A stretch of 64,000 nt of DNA from Ramlibacter sp. (GTDB taxonomy: Bacteria > Pseudomonadota > Gammaproteobacteria > Burkholderiales > Burkholderiaceae_C): NCBI GenBank assembly GCA_019635435.1, contig JAHBZM010000001.1, positions 744,001-808,000 of the forward strand. Direction: 5' to 3'. Positions within the stretch are counted from its first letter, which is position 1; every line of letters starts with the position of its first letter. A program made the position numbers and the translations under genes. Positions 44,578 through 54,452 of the stretch are shown piece after piece. The notes beneath the pieces were generated by a model. That model had not been told where the DNA came from, did not search any database, and was given only the letters and a program-made list of their open reading frames with translations.

Positions 44578-45480
44578 ATGAAGAGCGCCCAACCCGGCAT
44601 CCTGCAAGCCGTGCCGCCCGAAGGCCGGTACCTGTTTTATTCGCTCTCGCAACCATCGGCGCTGGCCGGGGCCCTTCAGCGGCTCGCGCCCCTGGCCGGA
44701 GCGGGCGACGGCGGGGTGGTCGTGGGCCTGGGGCCCGCCACCGTGGCGGCGCTTGGGCGCCATGTGCCGGGCCTGCGCGAGATGCCCGACCTGTCGGGCC
44801 ATGGCGTGACCGTGCCGACCTGGCCGGTGGCGCTGTGGTGCTGGCTGCGCGGCAGCGACCGCGGCGATCTGGTGCTGCTGACGCACCGGCTGGATTTGGC
44901 GCTGGCGCCGGCCTTTCAGCCGGGGCTGGTGGTGGATGCCTTTCGCCATGGCGAAGGCCCCAACGGCCATGGCCGTGACCTCACCGGCTACGAGGATGGC
45001 ACCGAGAACCCTGAGGGTGAGGCCGCGGTGGCGGCCGCGCTGGTGCAGGGAGCCGGCGAGGGCCTGGACGGCTCGAGCTATGTGGCCGTGCAGCAATGGC
45101 TGCACGACTTCGCGGCATTCGAGCGCCTGCCGCCCGCGGCGCAGGACAACGCCGTGGGCCGCCGCCGTGCCGACAACGAGGAGCTTGAGGACGCCCCCGA
45201 ATCGGCCCACGTCAAACGCACGGCGCAGGAGAGCTTTGAGCCCGAGGCCTTCGTGCTGCGCCGGTCCATGCCCTGGTCCGCCGGCGGCAAGGCCGGCCTG
45301 ATGTTCGTGGCCTTTGGTGGCTCGCTCGATGCGTTCGAGGCCCAGATGCGGCGCATGGCCGGGCACGACGACGGCATCACCGATGCACTGTTCGGCTTTT
45401 CGCAGCCCGTCAACGGGGCCTACCTGTGGTGCCCACCGGTGCGCGATGGGCAACTGGACCTGAGGGCCGTGGGGCTGTGA
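44578..45480 (+). CDS. DyP-type heme peroxidase
   Basis: The protein has 300 residues and no signal peptide. The distal-side motif GYEDGTENP (GxxDG) near residue 140 is the DyP signature, with the catalytic Asp. The proximal histidine lies probably in SAHVKRTAQ, and the C-terminal part MFVAFGGSLDAFEAQMRRM is typical. It reduces peroxides using heme in the cytoplasm. Its last four bases (GTGA) overlap the ubiA start. Confidence 0.9.
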   Translation: MKSAQPGILQAVPPEGRYLFYSLSQPSALAGALQRLAPLAGAGDGGVVVGLGPATVAALGRHVPGLREMPDLSGHGVTVPTWPVALWCWLRGSDRGDLVLLTHRLDLALAPAFQPGLVVDAFRHGEGPNGHGRDLTGYEDGTENPEGEAAVAAALVQGAGEGLDGSSYVAVQQWLHDFAAFERLPPAAQDNAVGRRRADNEELEDAPESAHVKRTAQESFEPEAFVLRRSMPWSAGGKAGLMFVAFGGSLDAFEAQMRRMAGHDDGITDALFGFSQPVNGAYLWCPPVRDGQLDLRAVGL

Positions 45481-46349
45481 CGGCGCCGGACTTGCGCGGG
45501 CGCTTCGCGCTGTACCTGGACCTGATCCGCTGGAACCGGCCCGCCGGGTGGTTGCTGCTGCTGTGGCCCACGCTGAGCGCGCTGTGGGTGGCCGCCCATG
45601 GCTGGCCGGGCTGGCATCTGGTGGCGGTGTTCACGCTGGGCACCATCCTCATGCGCAGCGCGGGCTGCTGCATCAATGACGTGGCCGACCGCGAGTTCGA
45701 CCGGCATGTCAAGCGCACGGCCGAGCGTCCGGTCACGTCCGGCAAGGTGTCGGTCAAGGAGGCGCTGGCCCTGGGCGCGGTGCTCGCGTTGCTGGCGTTC
45801 GGCCTGGTGCTGACCACCAACGCGGTGACGGTCGGCTGGTCGTTCGCCGCGCTGGCGGTGGCGCTGGTCTATCCCTATGCCAAGCGTTTCGTCGCCATGC
45901 CCCAGGCGGTGCTGGGGGTTGCGTTCAGCTTCGGCATTCCCATGGCCTTTGCCGCGGTGCAGTCGCGGGTGCCGGCGCTGGCCTGGCTGCTGCTGCTGGG
46001 CAACCTGTTCTGGGTGCTGGCCTACGACACCGAATACGCCATGGTCGACCGCGATGACGACCTGCGCATCGGCATGAAAACCTCGGCCATCACGCTGGGC
46101 CGCCTCGACGTGCCCGCGATCATGGGTTTTTATGGGGTTTATCTGTCAATATGGGCTGTAGTCCTTGCTGGGCGGCCACTGAGCGCTATATTTTATGTAG
46201 CAATTGGGGTGGCCGCGGCGCAGGCTCTGTGGCACTGGACCCTGATTCGCGAGCGCACGCGCGAGGGCTGCTTCAAGGCCTTCCGGCTCAACCACTGGGT
46301 CGGTTTCACGGTGTTCGCGGGCATCGCGCTCGACTACCTGGCGCGATAA
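45477..46349 (+). CDS. ubiA: 4-hydroxybenzoate polyprenyltransferase
   Basis: The protein has 290 residues with eight or nine membrane helices. The two Asp-rich motifs of UbiA are present: NDVADREFDRHVKRT and YDTEYAMVDRDDD. It prenylates 4-hydroxybenzoate in ubiquinone synthesis. The start is GTG at 45477, overlapping the DyP stop by four bases. The seventh helix region (SIWAVVLAGRPLSAIFYVAI) is encoded by the dispersed repeat copy at 46154-46201, in antisense orientation to the gene. Confidence 0.95.
   Translation: MTAPDLRGRFALYLDLIRWNRPAGWLLLLWPTLSALWVAAHGWPGWHLVAVFTLGTILMRSAGCCINDVADREFDRHVKRTAERPVTSGKVSVKEALALGAVLALLAFGLVLTTNAVTVGWSFAALAVALVYPYAKRFVAMPQAVLGVAFSFGIPMAFAAVQSRVPALAWLLLLGNLFWVLAYDTEYAMVDRDDDLRIGMKTSAITLGRLDVPAIMGFYGVYLSIWAVVLAGRPLSAIFYVAIGVAAAQALWHWTLIRERTREGCFKAFRLNHWVGFTVFAGIALDYLAR
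46154..46201 (-). repeat. Dispersed 48-nt repeat, copy 7 (inside ubiA)
   Basis: On the minus strand: GCTACATAAAATATAGC, a 20-base spacer with GTGGCCGCCCAG, then GGACTACAGCC. It is in a membrane-loop region of UbiA and is noticeably AT-rich compared with the surrounding gene. Confidence 0.72.
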
Positions 46350-46371
46350 AAAAGCCGCCTTGCGGCGGCTC
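46348..46371 (-). terminator. Intrinsic terminator of the Lys/Ala-rich protein gene
   Basis: On the minus strand AGCCGCC and GGCGGCT form a stem closed by a GCAA loop, followed by six Ts. It lies 12 bases beyond the stop of the leftward gene and its T-run overlaps the ubiA stop, so it may serve both strands poorly but fits leftward transcription. Confidence 0.85.
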
Positions 46372-46383
46372 GGGCAACGGGGT

Positions 46384-46689
46384 TCAGGCCGCCTTGGCCG
46401 ACGCCTTTTTCCGGGCGGCGGGCGAGGTCTTGCCGGCCTTGCCTTTTTTGGCCACCTTGGTTTTGTGGACCTTGCGCTTGCTGGCGGTGGCCTTGCCCTT
46501 CTTGCTCTTGCCGGCCGTTGCCTTGGCGTGCCGGGTTTTGCCGGGCTTCTTGCTCGCCTTGGCTGTCTTGGCGGGCGATGCGGGGGCCGCCGACTGCGCC
46601 GTGGATTTGGCCGAGGCCGCCGCGGGCACCAGCACCAGGGGGCTGGCCAGCAAGGCGGCGGTGATGAGGGCGCTGACGAGTTTTTTCAT
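46384..46689 (-). CDS. Exported Lys/Ala-rich basic protein
   Basis: The protein has 101 residues with a signal peptide ending AASA. The rest is almost only Lys, Ala, Ser, Thr and Gly in repeats such as GKSKKGKATASKRKVHKTK, resembling histone H1/AlgP-like tails, but exported. It could bind polyanions in the envelope or be an acid-shock-type protein. The start at 46689 is fixed by MKKLVSALITAALL; a strong terminator follows the gene. The C-terminus KKASAKAA is also typical of such proteins. Confidence 0.7.
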   Translation of the reverse strand: MKKLVSALITAALLASPLVLVPAAASAKSTAQSAAPASPAKTAKASKKPGKTRHAKATAGKSKKGKATASKRKVHKTKVAKKGKAGKTSPAARKKASAKAA

Positions 46690-46795
46690 GGTGCGTTTCT
46701 CGCGGTCGGGGGGGAAGGCGTTGGGGGCGCCGGTGTTCATGAAACGTGCTGCACCGCCCGGGCGTTGACGGCGGAGGGTGCCTTGCCCGCTGCGG

Positions 46796-47620
46796 TCAGG
46801 CCGCGCCAAACTCGTTGCCAAGCTCGCCCGCGCGCACGCAGGCCGCGTGCATGGCCTTGCGGAACAGGGCATCCACGCCGTCCTGCTGCAGGGAGGTGAT
46901 GGCGGCGTAGGTGGTGCCGCCCTTGGAGGTGACACGCTCGCGCAGCAATTGCGGCGGGTCGTCCGAGGCGCGTGCCAGTTCGGAGGCTCCCACAAACGTG
47001 CCCACGGCCAGCCGGTGGGCCTGCTCGCGCGACAGGCCCATTTCCACGCCGGCGGCAGTCATGGACTCCAGAAAGAAAAACACATAGGCCGGGCCCGAGC
47101 CCGACAGGGCGGTGACGGCGTCCAGCTGCTCCTCGGCCTGGACCCAGAGGTGCTCCCCGGTGGTGGCGATCACGCGCTCGACCAGGGCCTTGTCGGCGGC
47201 CGTCACATCGGGCCGCGGATAGAGCGCGGTCATGCCCTTGCCCACCAGCGCGGGGGTGTTGGGCATGGACCGCACGATGCGGCCCGTGCCCAGCCAGTGG
47301 GCAATGCTGTCGCTGCGGATGCCGGCCGCCACGCTCAGGTGCAGGGCGCCTGCGGTGTGGGCGCGCGCCTGCGAAGCCGCCTCGCTGAAGGTCTGGGGCT
47401 TGACGGCCCAGACCACGAGCTGGGTCCGCGCCAGTGCCGGGCCAGGGCTTGGCTCGGCGGCAATGCCAAACTGCGCCTGCAGTTTCTCGCGGGTGGGCGC
47501 AAAGGGCTCGACCACCTTGATCTGCGCGGCAGGCATGCCCTGCTTGATGAGGCCGCCGATGATGGCGCTGGCCATGTTGCCGCCGCCGATGAAGGCGATG
47601 GGGGGATGAGTGTCTGCCAT
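46796..47620 (-). CDS. proC: Pyrroline-5-carboxylate reductase
   Basis: The protein has 274 residues. It makes proline from pyrroline-5-carboxylate with NAD(P)H. The N-terminal fold IAFIGGGNMASAIIGGL, the VRSMPNTPALVGKGMTAL segment and the C-terminal ALSGSGPAYVFFFLESM are all conserved. The start at 47620 is chosen since it gives the normal N-terminus with MADTHPP. It lies 106 bases upstream of the basic protein gene. Confidence 0.96.
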   Translation of the reverse strand: MADTHPPIAFIGGGNMASAIIGGLIKQGMPAAQIKVVEPFAPTREKLQAQFGIAAEPSPGPALARTQLVVWAVKPQTFSEAASQARAHTAGALHLSVAAGIRSDSIAHWLGTGRIVRSMPNTPALVGKGMTALYPRPDVTAADKALVERVIATTGEHLWVQAEEQLDAVTALSGSGPAYVFFFLESMTAAGVEMGLSREQAHRLAVGTFVGASELARASDDPPQLLRERVTSKGGTTYAAITSLQQDGVDALFRKAMHAACVRAGELGNEFGAA

Positions 47621-47733
47621 GCTGCTGGGTCGATGTGGTGAGTTGGAGGAGGCGGCCGGGCCCGGCCAGCGCGCCGCATGCCGGTATTGTCGCCCGAGCC
47701 GGTCCACGCTGTGACCGGGGCCGGTCTGGCGCC

Positions 47734-49227
47734 TCAGGGCAGCGCGGCCTGCCGCACCGCGTGCTCCCAGGTGGCCATCAATTCGCCGGCGCGTGATTTG
47801 TCCAGCGTGGGCAAGAAGCGGCGCTCGGCACGCCACAGGTCCGACAGCTCGGCGGTGCTGGCATAGACGCCCGTGGCCAGTCCGGCCAGGTAGGCCGCGC
47901 CCAGCGCCGTGGTTTCGACCACGGCGGGACGGATCACCGGGATGCCCAGCAGGTCGGCCTGGAACTGCATCAGCAGGTCGTTGACGCAGGCGCCACCATC
48001 GACCCGCAGCTCGCCGACCGGCGCAGCGCCGGCCGCCACCGCGTCGCGGCTCATGGCCTGCAGCAGCGCGGCGCTCTGGTAGGCAATGCTTTCAAGCGCG
48101 GCGCGCGCGATATGGGCCACCGTGGTGCCGCGGGTCAGGCCGGTGATGGTGCCGCGTGCATCGGGCATCCAGTAAGGCGCGCCCAGGCCGGTGAAGGCCG
48201 GGACCATCATCACGCCGCCCGAGTCGGGCACGCTTTCGGCCAGGGCCTGTACCTGCGCGCTGCTCTGGATCGCATGCAGTCCGTCGCGCAGCCACTGCAC
48301 CACGGCGCCCCCCACAAACACGCTGCCTTCCAGCGCGAACTCGGTGCGGGCCGTGGTCTGGGCCGCCGAGGTGGTGATGAGTCCGTTCTGCGAGGTCTGG
48401 AACCGGTTGCCGGTGTGCATCAGCATGAAGCAGCCGGTGCCATAGGTGTTCTTGGCCATGCCCTCGCGAAAGCAGGCCTGGCCGAACAGCGCGCTTTGCT
48501 GGTCGCCGGCCACGCCGCCAATCGGGATCGCGTGGCCGAGCAGGCTGGCCTTCACATCGCCGAAGTGGGAACTCGACGCCTGGACCCGGGGCAGCAGGGC
48601 GGCCGGAATGTCCAGCGCCTGCAGCAGATCGGCGTCCCAGTCGTTGTGGTGGACGTTGAACAGCATGGTGCGTGAGGCGTTGCTCACGTCGGTGACATGC
48701 ACGGCGCCGTCGGTCAGCTGCCAGATCAGCCAGCTGTCCACGGTGCCAAAGGCCAGCTCGCCGGCTTCGGCCTGCTGGCGCACGCCGGGCACGTTGTCAA
48801 GAATCCATTTGAGCTTGGTGCCCGAGAAGTAGGCGTCGATCAGCAGGCCGGTCTTGGCCTGGATGGTATCGGCCAGCCCGCGCTCGCGCAGCGCCGCGCA
48901 GGTGGGCTCGGCGCGCCGGTCCTGCCAGACGATGGCGTGGTGCACCGGCTTGCCGGTCTTGCGGTGCCAGACCACCGTGGTCTCGCGCTGGTTGGTGATG
49001 CCGATCGCGCGGATGTCGCGCGCTTGCAGGCCCGCCTTGGCCAGCGCGTCGCGGGCGGTGGCGAGCTGGGTCTGCCAGATGGCCAGGGGGTCGTGCTCCA
49101 CCCACCCGGGCTGGGGGTAGATCTGTGGCAATTCCTGCTGGGCCACCGCGACGATGTGCCCGCCGGCATCGAACACGATGCTGCGGGAGCTGGAGGTACC
49201 CTGGTCAAGCGCGAGGAGGTAGGTCAT
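47734..49227 (-). CDS. glpK: Glycerol kinase
   Basis: The protein has 497 residues. It phosphorylates glycerol with ATP. Motifs are LALDQGTSSSRSIVFD, ITNQRETTVVWHRKTGKPVH, ALEGSVFVGGAVVQWLRD and GGVMMVPAFTGLGAPYW. The start at 49227 restores the usual MTYLLALDQGTS. It is preceded by glpR with a 40-base gap, so the two are one leftward transcript. The surrounding glpSTPQUV and glpD complete a glycerol pathway in which uptake is by an ABC transporter rather than GlpF. Confidence 0.97.
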   Translation of the reverse strand: MTYLLALDQGTSSSRSIVFDAGGHIVAVAQQELPQIYPQPGWVEHDPLAIWQTQLATARDALAKAGLQARDIRAIGITNQRETTVVWHRKTGKPVHHAIVWQDRRAEPTCAALRERGLADTIQAKTGLLIDAYFSGTKLKWILDNVPGVRQQAEAGELAFGTVDSWLIWQLTDGAVHVTDVSNASRTMLFNVHHNDWDADLLQALDIPAALLPRVQASSSHFGDVKASLLGHAIPIGGVAGDQQSALFGQACFREGMAKNTYGTGCFMLMHTGNRFQTSQNGLITTSAAQTTARTEFALEGSVFVGGAVVQWLRDGLHAIQSSAQVQALAESVPDSGGVMMVPAFTGLGAPYWMPDARGTITGLTRGTTVAHIARAALESIAYQSAALLQAMSRDAVAAGAAPVGELRVDGGACVNDLLMQFQADLLGIPVIRPAVVETTALGAAYLAGLATGVYASTAELSDLWRAERRFLPTLDKSRAGELMATWEHAVRQAALP

Positions 49228-49267
49228 GGCGGTGATTCTGGCAAAAGGTCGGGAGCGGTTGCAGGCC

Positions 49268-50038
49268 TCAGGCCACCTGGCACTCGACCTGGGCTTCGGC
49301 GAGCAAGGTCGAAAAAGGCTCGGGCGGGGCCGCGTCGGTGAAAAACCGGTCGATCTGGGACAGGGTGGCCAGTTCCACCATCGCCGGGCGGTTGAACTTG
49401 CTGTGGTCGGCGGCCAGCCAGACCTCGCGCGAGTGGGCAATGATGGCTTCGGCCACCTTGACCTCGCGGTAGTCGAAGTCGCGCAGGGACCCATCGGCCT
49501 CGATGCCGGAAATGCCGATCAGGCCGATGTCCACCTTGAACTGGCGGATGAAGTCCACCGCCGCTTCGCCCACGATGCCGCGGTCGCGTGAGCGCACGAC
49601 GCCGCCAACCACGATGACCTCGCAGGTGGTGTTGCCACTGAGGATGGCCGCCACGTTCAGGTTGTTGGTGATCACGTGCAGGCCCTTGTGGCGCATCAGC
49701 TCGCGGGCCACCGCTTCAATGGTGGTGCCGATGTTCAGGATCAGCGAGCAGTCGTTGGGAATCCGGGCCGCGATGGCCCGCGCGATGCGCACCTTGCCAT
49801 CGTGGTTCAGGGATTCGCGCTGCTGGTAGCCGATGTTCTCGATGGTCGAGCTGGGCACCCGCACGCCGCCATGGAACCGGGTTAGCAGCCCCGCATCGGC
49901 CAGGCGCTGCACGTCGCGCCGCACGGTTTGCAAGGTGACGCCCAGCTGGTCGGCCAGTTGTTCAACAGAAACCGAGTTCTGCGCGCGGACCATGTCCAGC
50001 AAGGTGAGTTGACGGGGGTTGGAGTTCACGGATGTCAC
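49268..50038 (-). CDS. glpR: GlpR-like DeoR-family repressor
   Basis: The protein has 256 residues. The N-terminal helix-turn-helix (QLADQLGVTLQTVRRDVQRL) is followed by HGGVRVPSS and a sugar-phosphate-binding domain with NIGTTIEAVARELM and ITNNLNVAAIL. In E. coli GlpR is released by glycerol-3-phosphate; the same is expected here. It is divergent from glpS and so sits at the switch between the two glp transcripts. Confidence 0.93.
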   Translation of the reverse strand: MTSVNSNPRQLTLLDMVRAQNSVSVEQLADQLGVTLQTVRRDVQRLADAGLLTRFHGGVRVPSSTIENIGYQQRESLNHDGKVRIARAIAARIPNDCSLILNIGTTIEAVARELMRHKGLHVITNNLNVAAILSGNTTCEVIVVGGVVRSRDRGIVGEAAVDFIRQFKVDIGLIGISGIEADGSLRDFDYREVKVAEAIIAHSREVWLAADHSKFNRPAMVELATLSQIDRFFTDAAPPEPFSTLLAEAQVECQVA

Positions 50039-50189
50039 TTTTGAGACGGTGACCGACTTTAAATCGAAACAAAAAGAACATTCTTAGGGTAATTACGGGC
50101 GAAAAAAAATCACAAACGAACAAAAATCGAGCGTAATCGAAAGTTACATGTGTTCCTGTGAGTACTCTTGATGGACCGGAGGGTGTGAG
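50039..50189. promoter_or_regulatory. Divergent glpR/glpS regulatory region
   Basis: This 151-base AT-rich gap contains repeated A/C-rich elements: ATCGAAACAAAAAGAAC (about 50064-50080), AAACGAACAAAAATCG (about 50114-50129) and TAATCGAAAG (about 50134-50143). The recurring ATCGAAA/AACGAAC core looks like half sites for a DeoR-type regulator, most likely GlpR. GGAGGG precedes the glpS ATG. Exact promoter boxes cannot be picked reliably. Confidence 0.5.
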
Positions 50190-51263
50190 ATGCAGTTGAC
50201 CCTGGAGGGGATCAGCAAACGGGTGGGTTCCCAGAACTGGCTCTACGAAATGAGCCTCGCGCCGCAGCCCGGCGCGGTCACCGTGCTGCTGGGTGCGACC
50301 CAGGCGGGCAAGACCAGCCTGATGCGCATCATGGCGGGGCTGGACGTGCCCAGCCGGGGCGCGGTGCGCGTCGACGGCGTTGATGTGGTCGGGGTGCCGG
50401 TGCGCGAACGCAATGTGGCCATGGTCTACCAGCAGTTCATCAACTACCCCTCGATGCGGGTGCGCGACAACATCGCGTCGCCCATGAAGCTTCGCGGCGA
50501 GCCCGACGCGGCGCAACGCACCGTGGCACTGGCCGAGAAGCTGCACATCGAGATGTTTCTTGACCGCTATCCGTCCGAGCTGTCGGGTGGCCAGCAGCAG
50601 CGGGTGGCCCTGGCCCGCGCGCTGGCCAAGGGAGCGCCGCTGATGCTGCTGGACGAGCCACTGGTCAACCTCGACTACAAACTGCGTGAAGAGCTCCGGG
50701 AGGAACTGGGCTCCCTGTTTGCCACGGGCGACTCCACCGTGATTTACGCGACGACCGAGCCTGGCGAGGCCTTGCTGCTCGGAGGCTACACCGCCGTGCT
50801 CGATGCCGGAGAGCTGCTCCAGTACGGGCCCACGGCCGAGGTGTTCCATTCACCGCGTTCGCTGCGCGTGGCGCGTGCCTTCAGCGACCCGCCCATGAAC
50901 CTGGTGGGCGCGGTGGCGGCGCCTCAAGGGGTGCGCATGAATGCCGGTCCGGCTCTGCGCCTGGACCTGCCGCCAGTGTCCAGTCCGCAGCTGACGCTGG
51001 GCATCCGGGCCAGCGCGCTGCGGGCCATCCCGCGCGAGGGCGATGTCGCCCTGGCCGGCAAGGTGGAACTGGCCGAAATATCGGGATCCGACACCTTCCT
51101 GCACGTGGCGACCGCCGCGGGCGAACTGGTGGCGCAGCTGACCGGCGTGCGCTACTACGACATCGGGGCGGACATCACGCTGCATGTGCACCCCTCGCAT
51201 GTGTACGTGTTTGACGCGGCGGGCGACTTGCTGATGGCCCCCGTGCGGCCGAGGAGGACCTGA
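50190..51263 (+). CDS. glpS: Glycerol ABC transporter ATPase GlpS (degenerate H-loop)
   Basis: The protein has 357 residues. The ATPase domain has Walker A GATQAGKTS (35-43), a Q-loop in VYQQFINYP, a full signature LSGGQQQR (131-138) and Walker B LMLLDEP. The switch histidine is absent: the usual YVTHDQ reads YATTEP, with Thr189 at the His position. A C-terminal regulatory (TOBE-like) domain follows. It belongs to the glpSTPQUV glycerol transporter described in rhizobia. With GlpT it would form an asymmetric pair. It is the first gene of the rightward operon, and glpT starts one base after its stop. Confidence 0.93.
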   Translation: MQLTLEGISKRVGSQNWLYEMSLAPQPGAVTVLLGATQAGKTSLMRIMAGLDVPSRGAVRVDGVDVVGVPVRERNVAMVYQQFINYPSMRVRDNIASPMKLRGEPDAAQRTVALAEKLHIEMFLDRYPSELSGGQQQRVALARALAKGAPLMLLDEPLVNLDYKLREELREELGSLFATGDSTVIYATTEPGEALLLGGYTAVLDAGELLQYGPTAEVFHSPRSLRVARAFSDPPMNLVGAVAAPQGVRMNAGPALRLDLPPVSSPQLTLGIRASALRAIPREGDVALAGKVELAEISGSDTFLHVATAAGELVAQLTGVRYYDIGADITLHVHPSHVYVFDAAGDLLMAPVRPRRT

Positions 51264-51264
51264 G

Positions 51265-52337
51265 ATGGCGCGCATTGAACTGGACCTCGCCCACTCCTAC
51301 AAACCGCTTCCCCAGGTGGACGCCGACTACGCGCTGCTGCCGCTGCACATGACCTTCGAGGACGGGGGCGCCTACGCGCTGCTGGGTCCGTCCGGCTGTG
51401 GCAAGACCACCATGCTCAACATCATCTCGGGCCTGCTGGCGCCCTCGCAGGGTCGCGTGCTGTTTGATGGGCAGGAGGTGACCCGCAAGACACCGCAGCA
51501 GCGCAACATCGCGCAGGTGTTCCAGTTCCCGGTGATCTACGACACCATGACCGTGGCCGAAAACCTGGCGTTTCCGCTACGCAACCGCCGCGTGCCGGAG
51601 GACCAGATCCGCAAGCGGGTCGGTGAAATTGCCGAGATGCTGGAAATGAGCGACCAGCTGGACCAGCGGGCGGCCGGGCTCGCGGCCGATGCCAAGCAGA
51701 AGATTTCGCTTGGCCGCGGCCTGGTGCGCCCGGATGTCTCGGCCGTCCTGTTCGACGAGCCGCTGACCGTGATCGACCCCCATCTCAAGTGGCAGCTGCG
51801 GCGCAAGCTCAAGCAGATTCACCACGAACTCAAGCTGACGCTGATCTACGTGACCCATGACCAGGTGGAGGCGCTGACTTTTGCCGACGAAGTTCTGGTG
51901 ATGACCCGGGGGCGCACCGTCCAGGTGGGCAGTGCCGACGCCCTGTTCGAGCGGCCCCAGCACACCTTTGTGGGGCACTTCATTGGCTCGCCCGGGATGA
52001 ATTTCCTGGCGGCGCGGGCGGTCGGCGGCGGCCGCGTTGAAGTAGGCGGGCAAACGCTGACGCTGCCGGGCAAGGCGTTGCCCGAGGGCGACCTGAAACT
52101 CGGCGTGCGGCCCGAGTACGTGGCCCTGGCGCTCGAGGGGGAACCCGGCGCGCTGCCGGTGACGGTCACGCAGGTGCAGGACGTGGGGACGCATTTCATG
52201 CTCACCGCCAATGCTGATGGTCAGACCCTCAAGGCGCGCCTGGCGCCCGAGGCCGAAGTGCCGCGCGCCGGCGCCGCCACCTGGCTGCAGGTGGTGGGCG
52301 AACACACCTGCTTTTACAGGAATGAGGAGCTGCTGCC

Positions 52338-52341
<4 letters not shown>
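51265..52341 (+). CDS. glpT: Glycerol ABC transporter ATPase GlpT (degenerate signature)
   Basis: The protein has 358 residues. Walker A GPSGCGKTT (41-49), Walker B VLFDEP and the switch histidine H198 in YVTHDQ are canonical. The signature is not: where LSGGQ is expected it has LAADAKQKI (139-147). The GlpS signature would therefore complete the catalytic site at GlpT's Walker motifs, while the opposite site lacks both the signature and the histidine. The name GlpT here follows the rhizobial ABC system and must not be confused with the E. coli glycerol-3-phosphate antiporter. The stop overlaps the glpP start by four bases. Confidence 0.93.
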
Positions 52342-53226
<885 letters not shown>

Positions 53227-53234
<8 letters not shown>

Positions 53235-54039
53235 GCGTCGTTTCCAGAAGCGGACCCTGTTCCTGTTCGTGTACCTGTTGTTTGCCGTGCTGCCCATCTA
53301 CTGGATGGTCAACATGAGTTTCAAGACCAACGAGGAGATTCTTTCCCACTTCTCGTTTTTTCCCCAGCACTTCACCTGGGCCAACTACCAGACGATCTTC
53401 ACCGACCCATCCTGGTATTCGGGCTACATCAACTCGCTGATTTATGTGGCCATCAACTCGGTCATCTCCATCACGGTGGCGTTGCCCGCGGCCTATGCGT
53501 TCTCGCGCTACAGCTTCCTGGGCGACAAGCATGTGTTCTTCTGGCTGCTGACCAACCGGATGACGCCGCCCGCGGTGTTCCTGCTGCCCTTCTTCCAGCT
53601 CTACACCACGGTGGGGCTGATGGACACGCACATCGCCGTGGCGCTGGCCCATCTGCTGTTCAACGTGCCGCTGGCGGTCTGGATCCTGGAAGGCTTCATG
53701 AGCGGCATCCCGCGCGAGATCGACGAGACGGCCTACATCGATGGCTATTCGTTCCCCCGCTTCTTCATCACCATCTTCCTGCCCCTGATCAAGGCAGGGG
53801 TGGGTGTGGCGGCCTTTTTCTGCTTCATGTTCAGCTGGGTGGAACTGCTGCTGGCGCGCACGCTGACCAGCGTCAATGCCAAGCCGATCGTGGCCACCAT
53901 GACGCGCACCGTGTCGGCGTCGGGGATGGACTGGGCGACGCTGGCCGCGGCGGGCGTGTTGACCATCGTGCCTGGCGCCATCGTGATCTGGTTTGTGCGG
54001 CATTACATCGCGAAGGGTTTCGCGATGGGTCGCGTCTGA
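53227..54039 (+). CDS. glpQ: Glycerol ABC transporter permease GlpQ
   Basis: The protein has 270 residues with six membrane helices. The MalG-type coupling loop IPREIDETAYIDGYSFPRFF is present (EAA loop). It pairs with GlpP. Its ATG overlaps the glpP stop by eight bases. This GlpQ is a permease and unrelated to the E. coli phosphodiesterase of the same name. Confidence 0.94.
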
Positions 54040-54051
54040 GGAGCGGTTGAG

Positions 54052-54360
54052 ATGTTTACCTGGATGGCATGGACCACGCCGGTCGCCGTGTTTTTCACCT
54101 GCATTGTGCTGATGCTGGTCGGGATGACGGTCTGGGAGATCAAGTCGCCGACCACGCTGCGCCGCGGCTTCCTGCCGCTGGAGACGACGCGCGGCGACCG
54201 GCTTTTCATTGGCCTGCTCGCGGCGGCCTACCTCAATCTCGCGTTTGTGGGGGTGAGCGGCTGGCTGGCGCAGTGGCTGGGGCTGGAGACCGACCCCTCG
54301 GTATGGATCAGCTTCGTGGCCTCGATGGGGCTGTTGGTCTGGATCATGCGCAAAGGGTAG
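54052..54360 (+). CDS. glpU: DUF2160 membrane protein GlpU
   Basis: The protein has 102 residues with three membrane helices (PVAVFFTCIVLMLVGMTVW, LFIGLLAAAYLNLAFVGV, WISFVASMGLLVWIM). It corresponds to the small membrane protein of unknown role (GlpU, DUF2160) that always accompanies this transporter type. It could be an accessory subunit of the permease. The 12-base gap after glpQ holds GGAGCGG as ribosome site. Confidence 0.88.
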   Translation: MFTWMAWTTPVAVFFTCIVLMLVGMTVWEIKSPTTLRRGFLPLETTRGDRLFIGLLAAAYLNLAFVGVSGWLAQWLGLETDPSVWISFVASMGLLVWIMRKG

Positions 54361-54452
54361 GCGCGGTGATTTGAGTATCCAGCCCGTTGCTTCCCCCGGG
54401 CTGGAGGAATCTTGCAGTATCCCCGGGGAGGAGATCATTTAGGAGACAAGAC

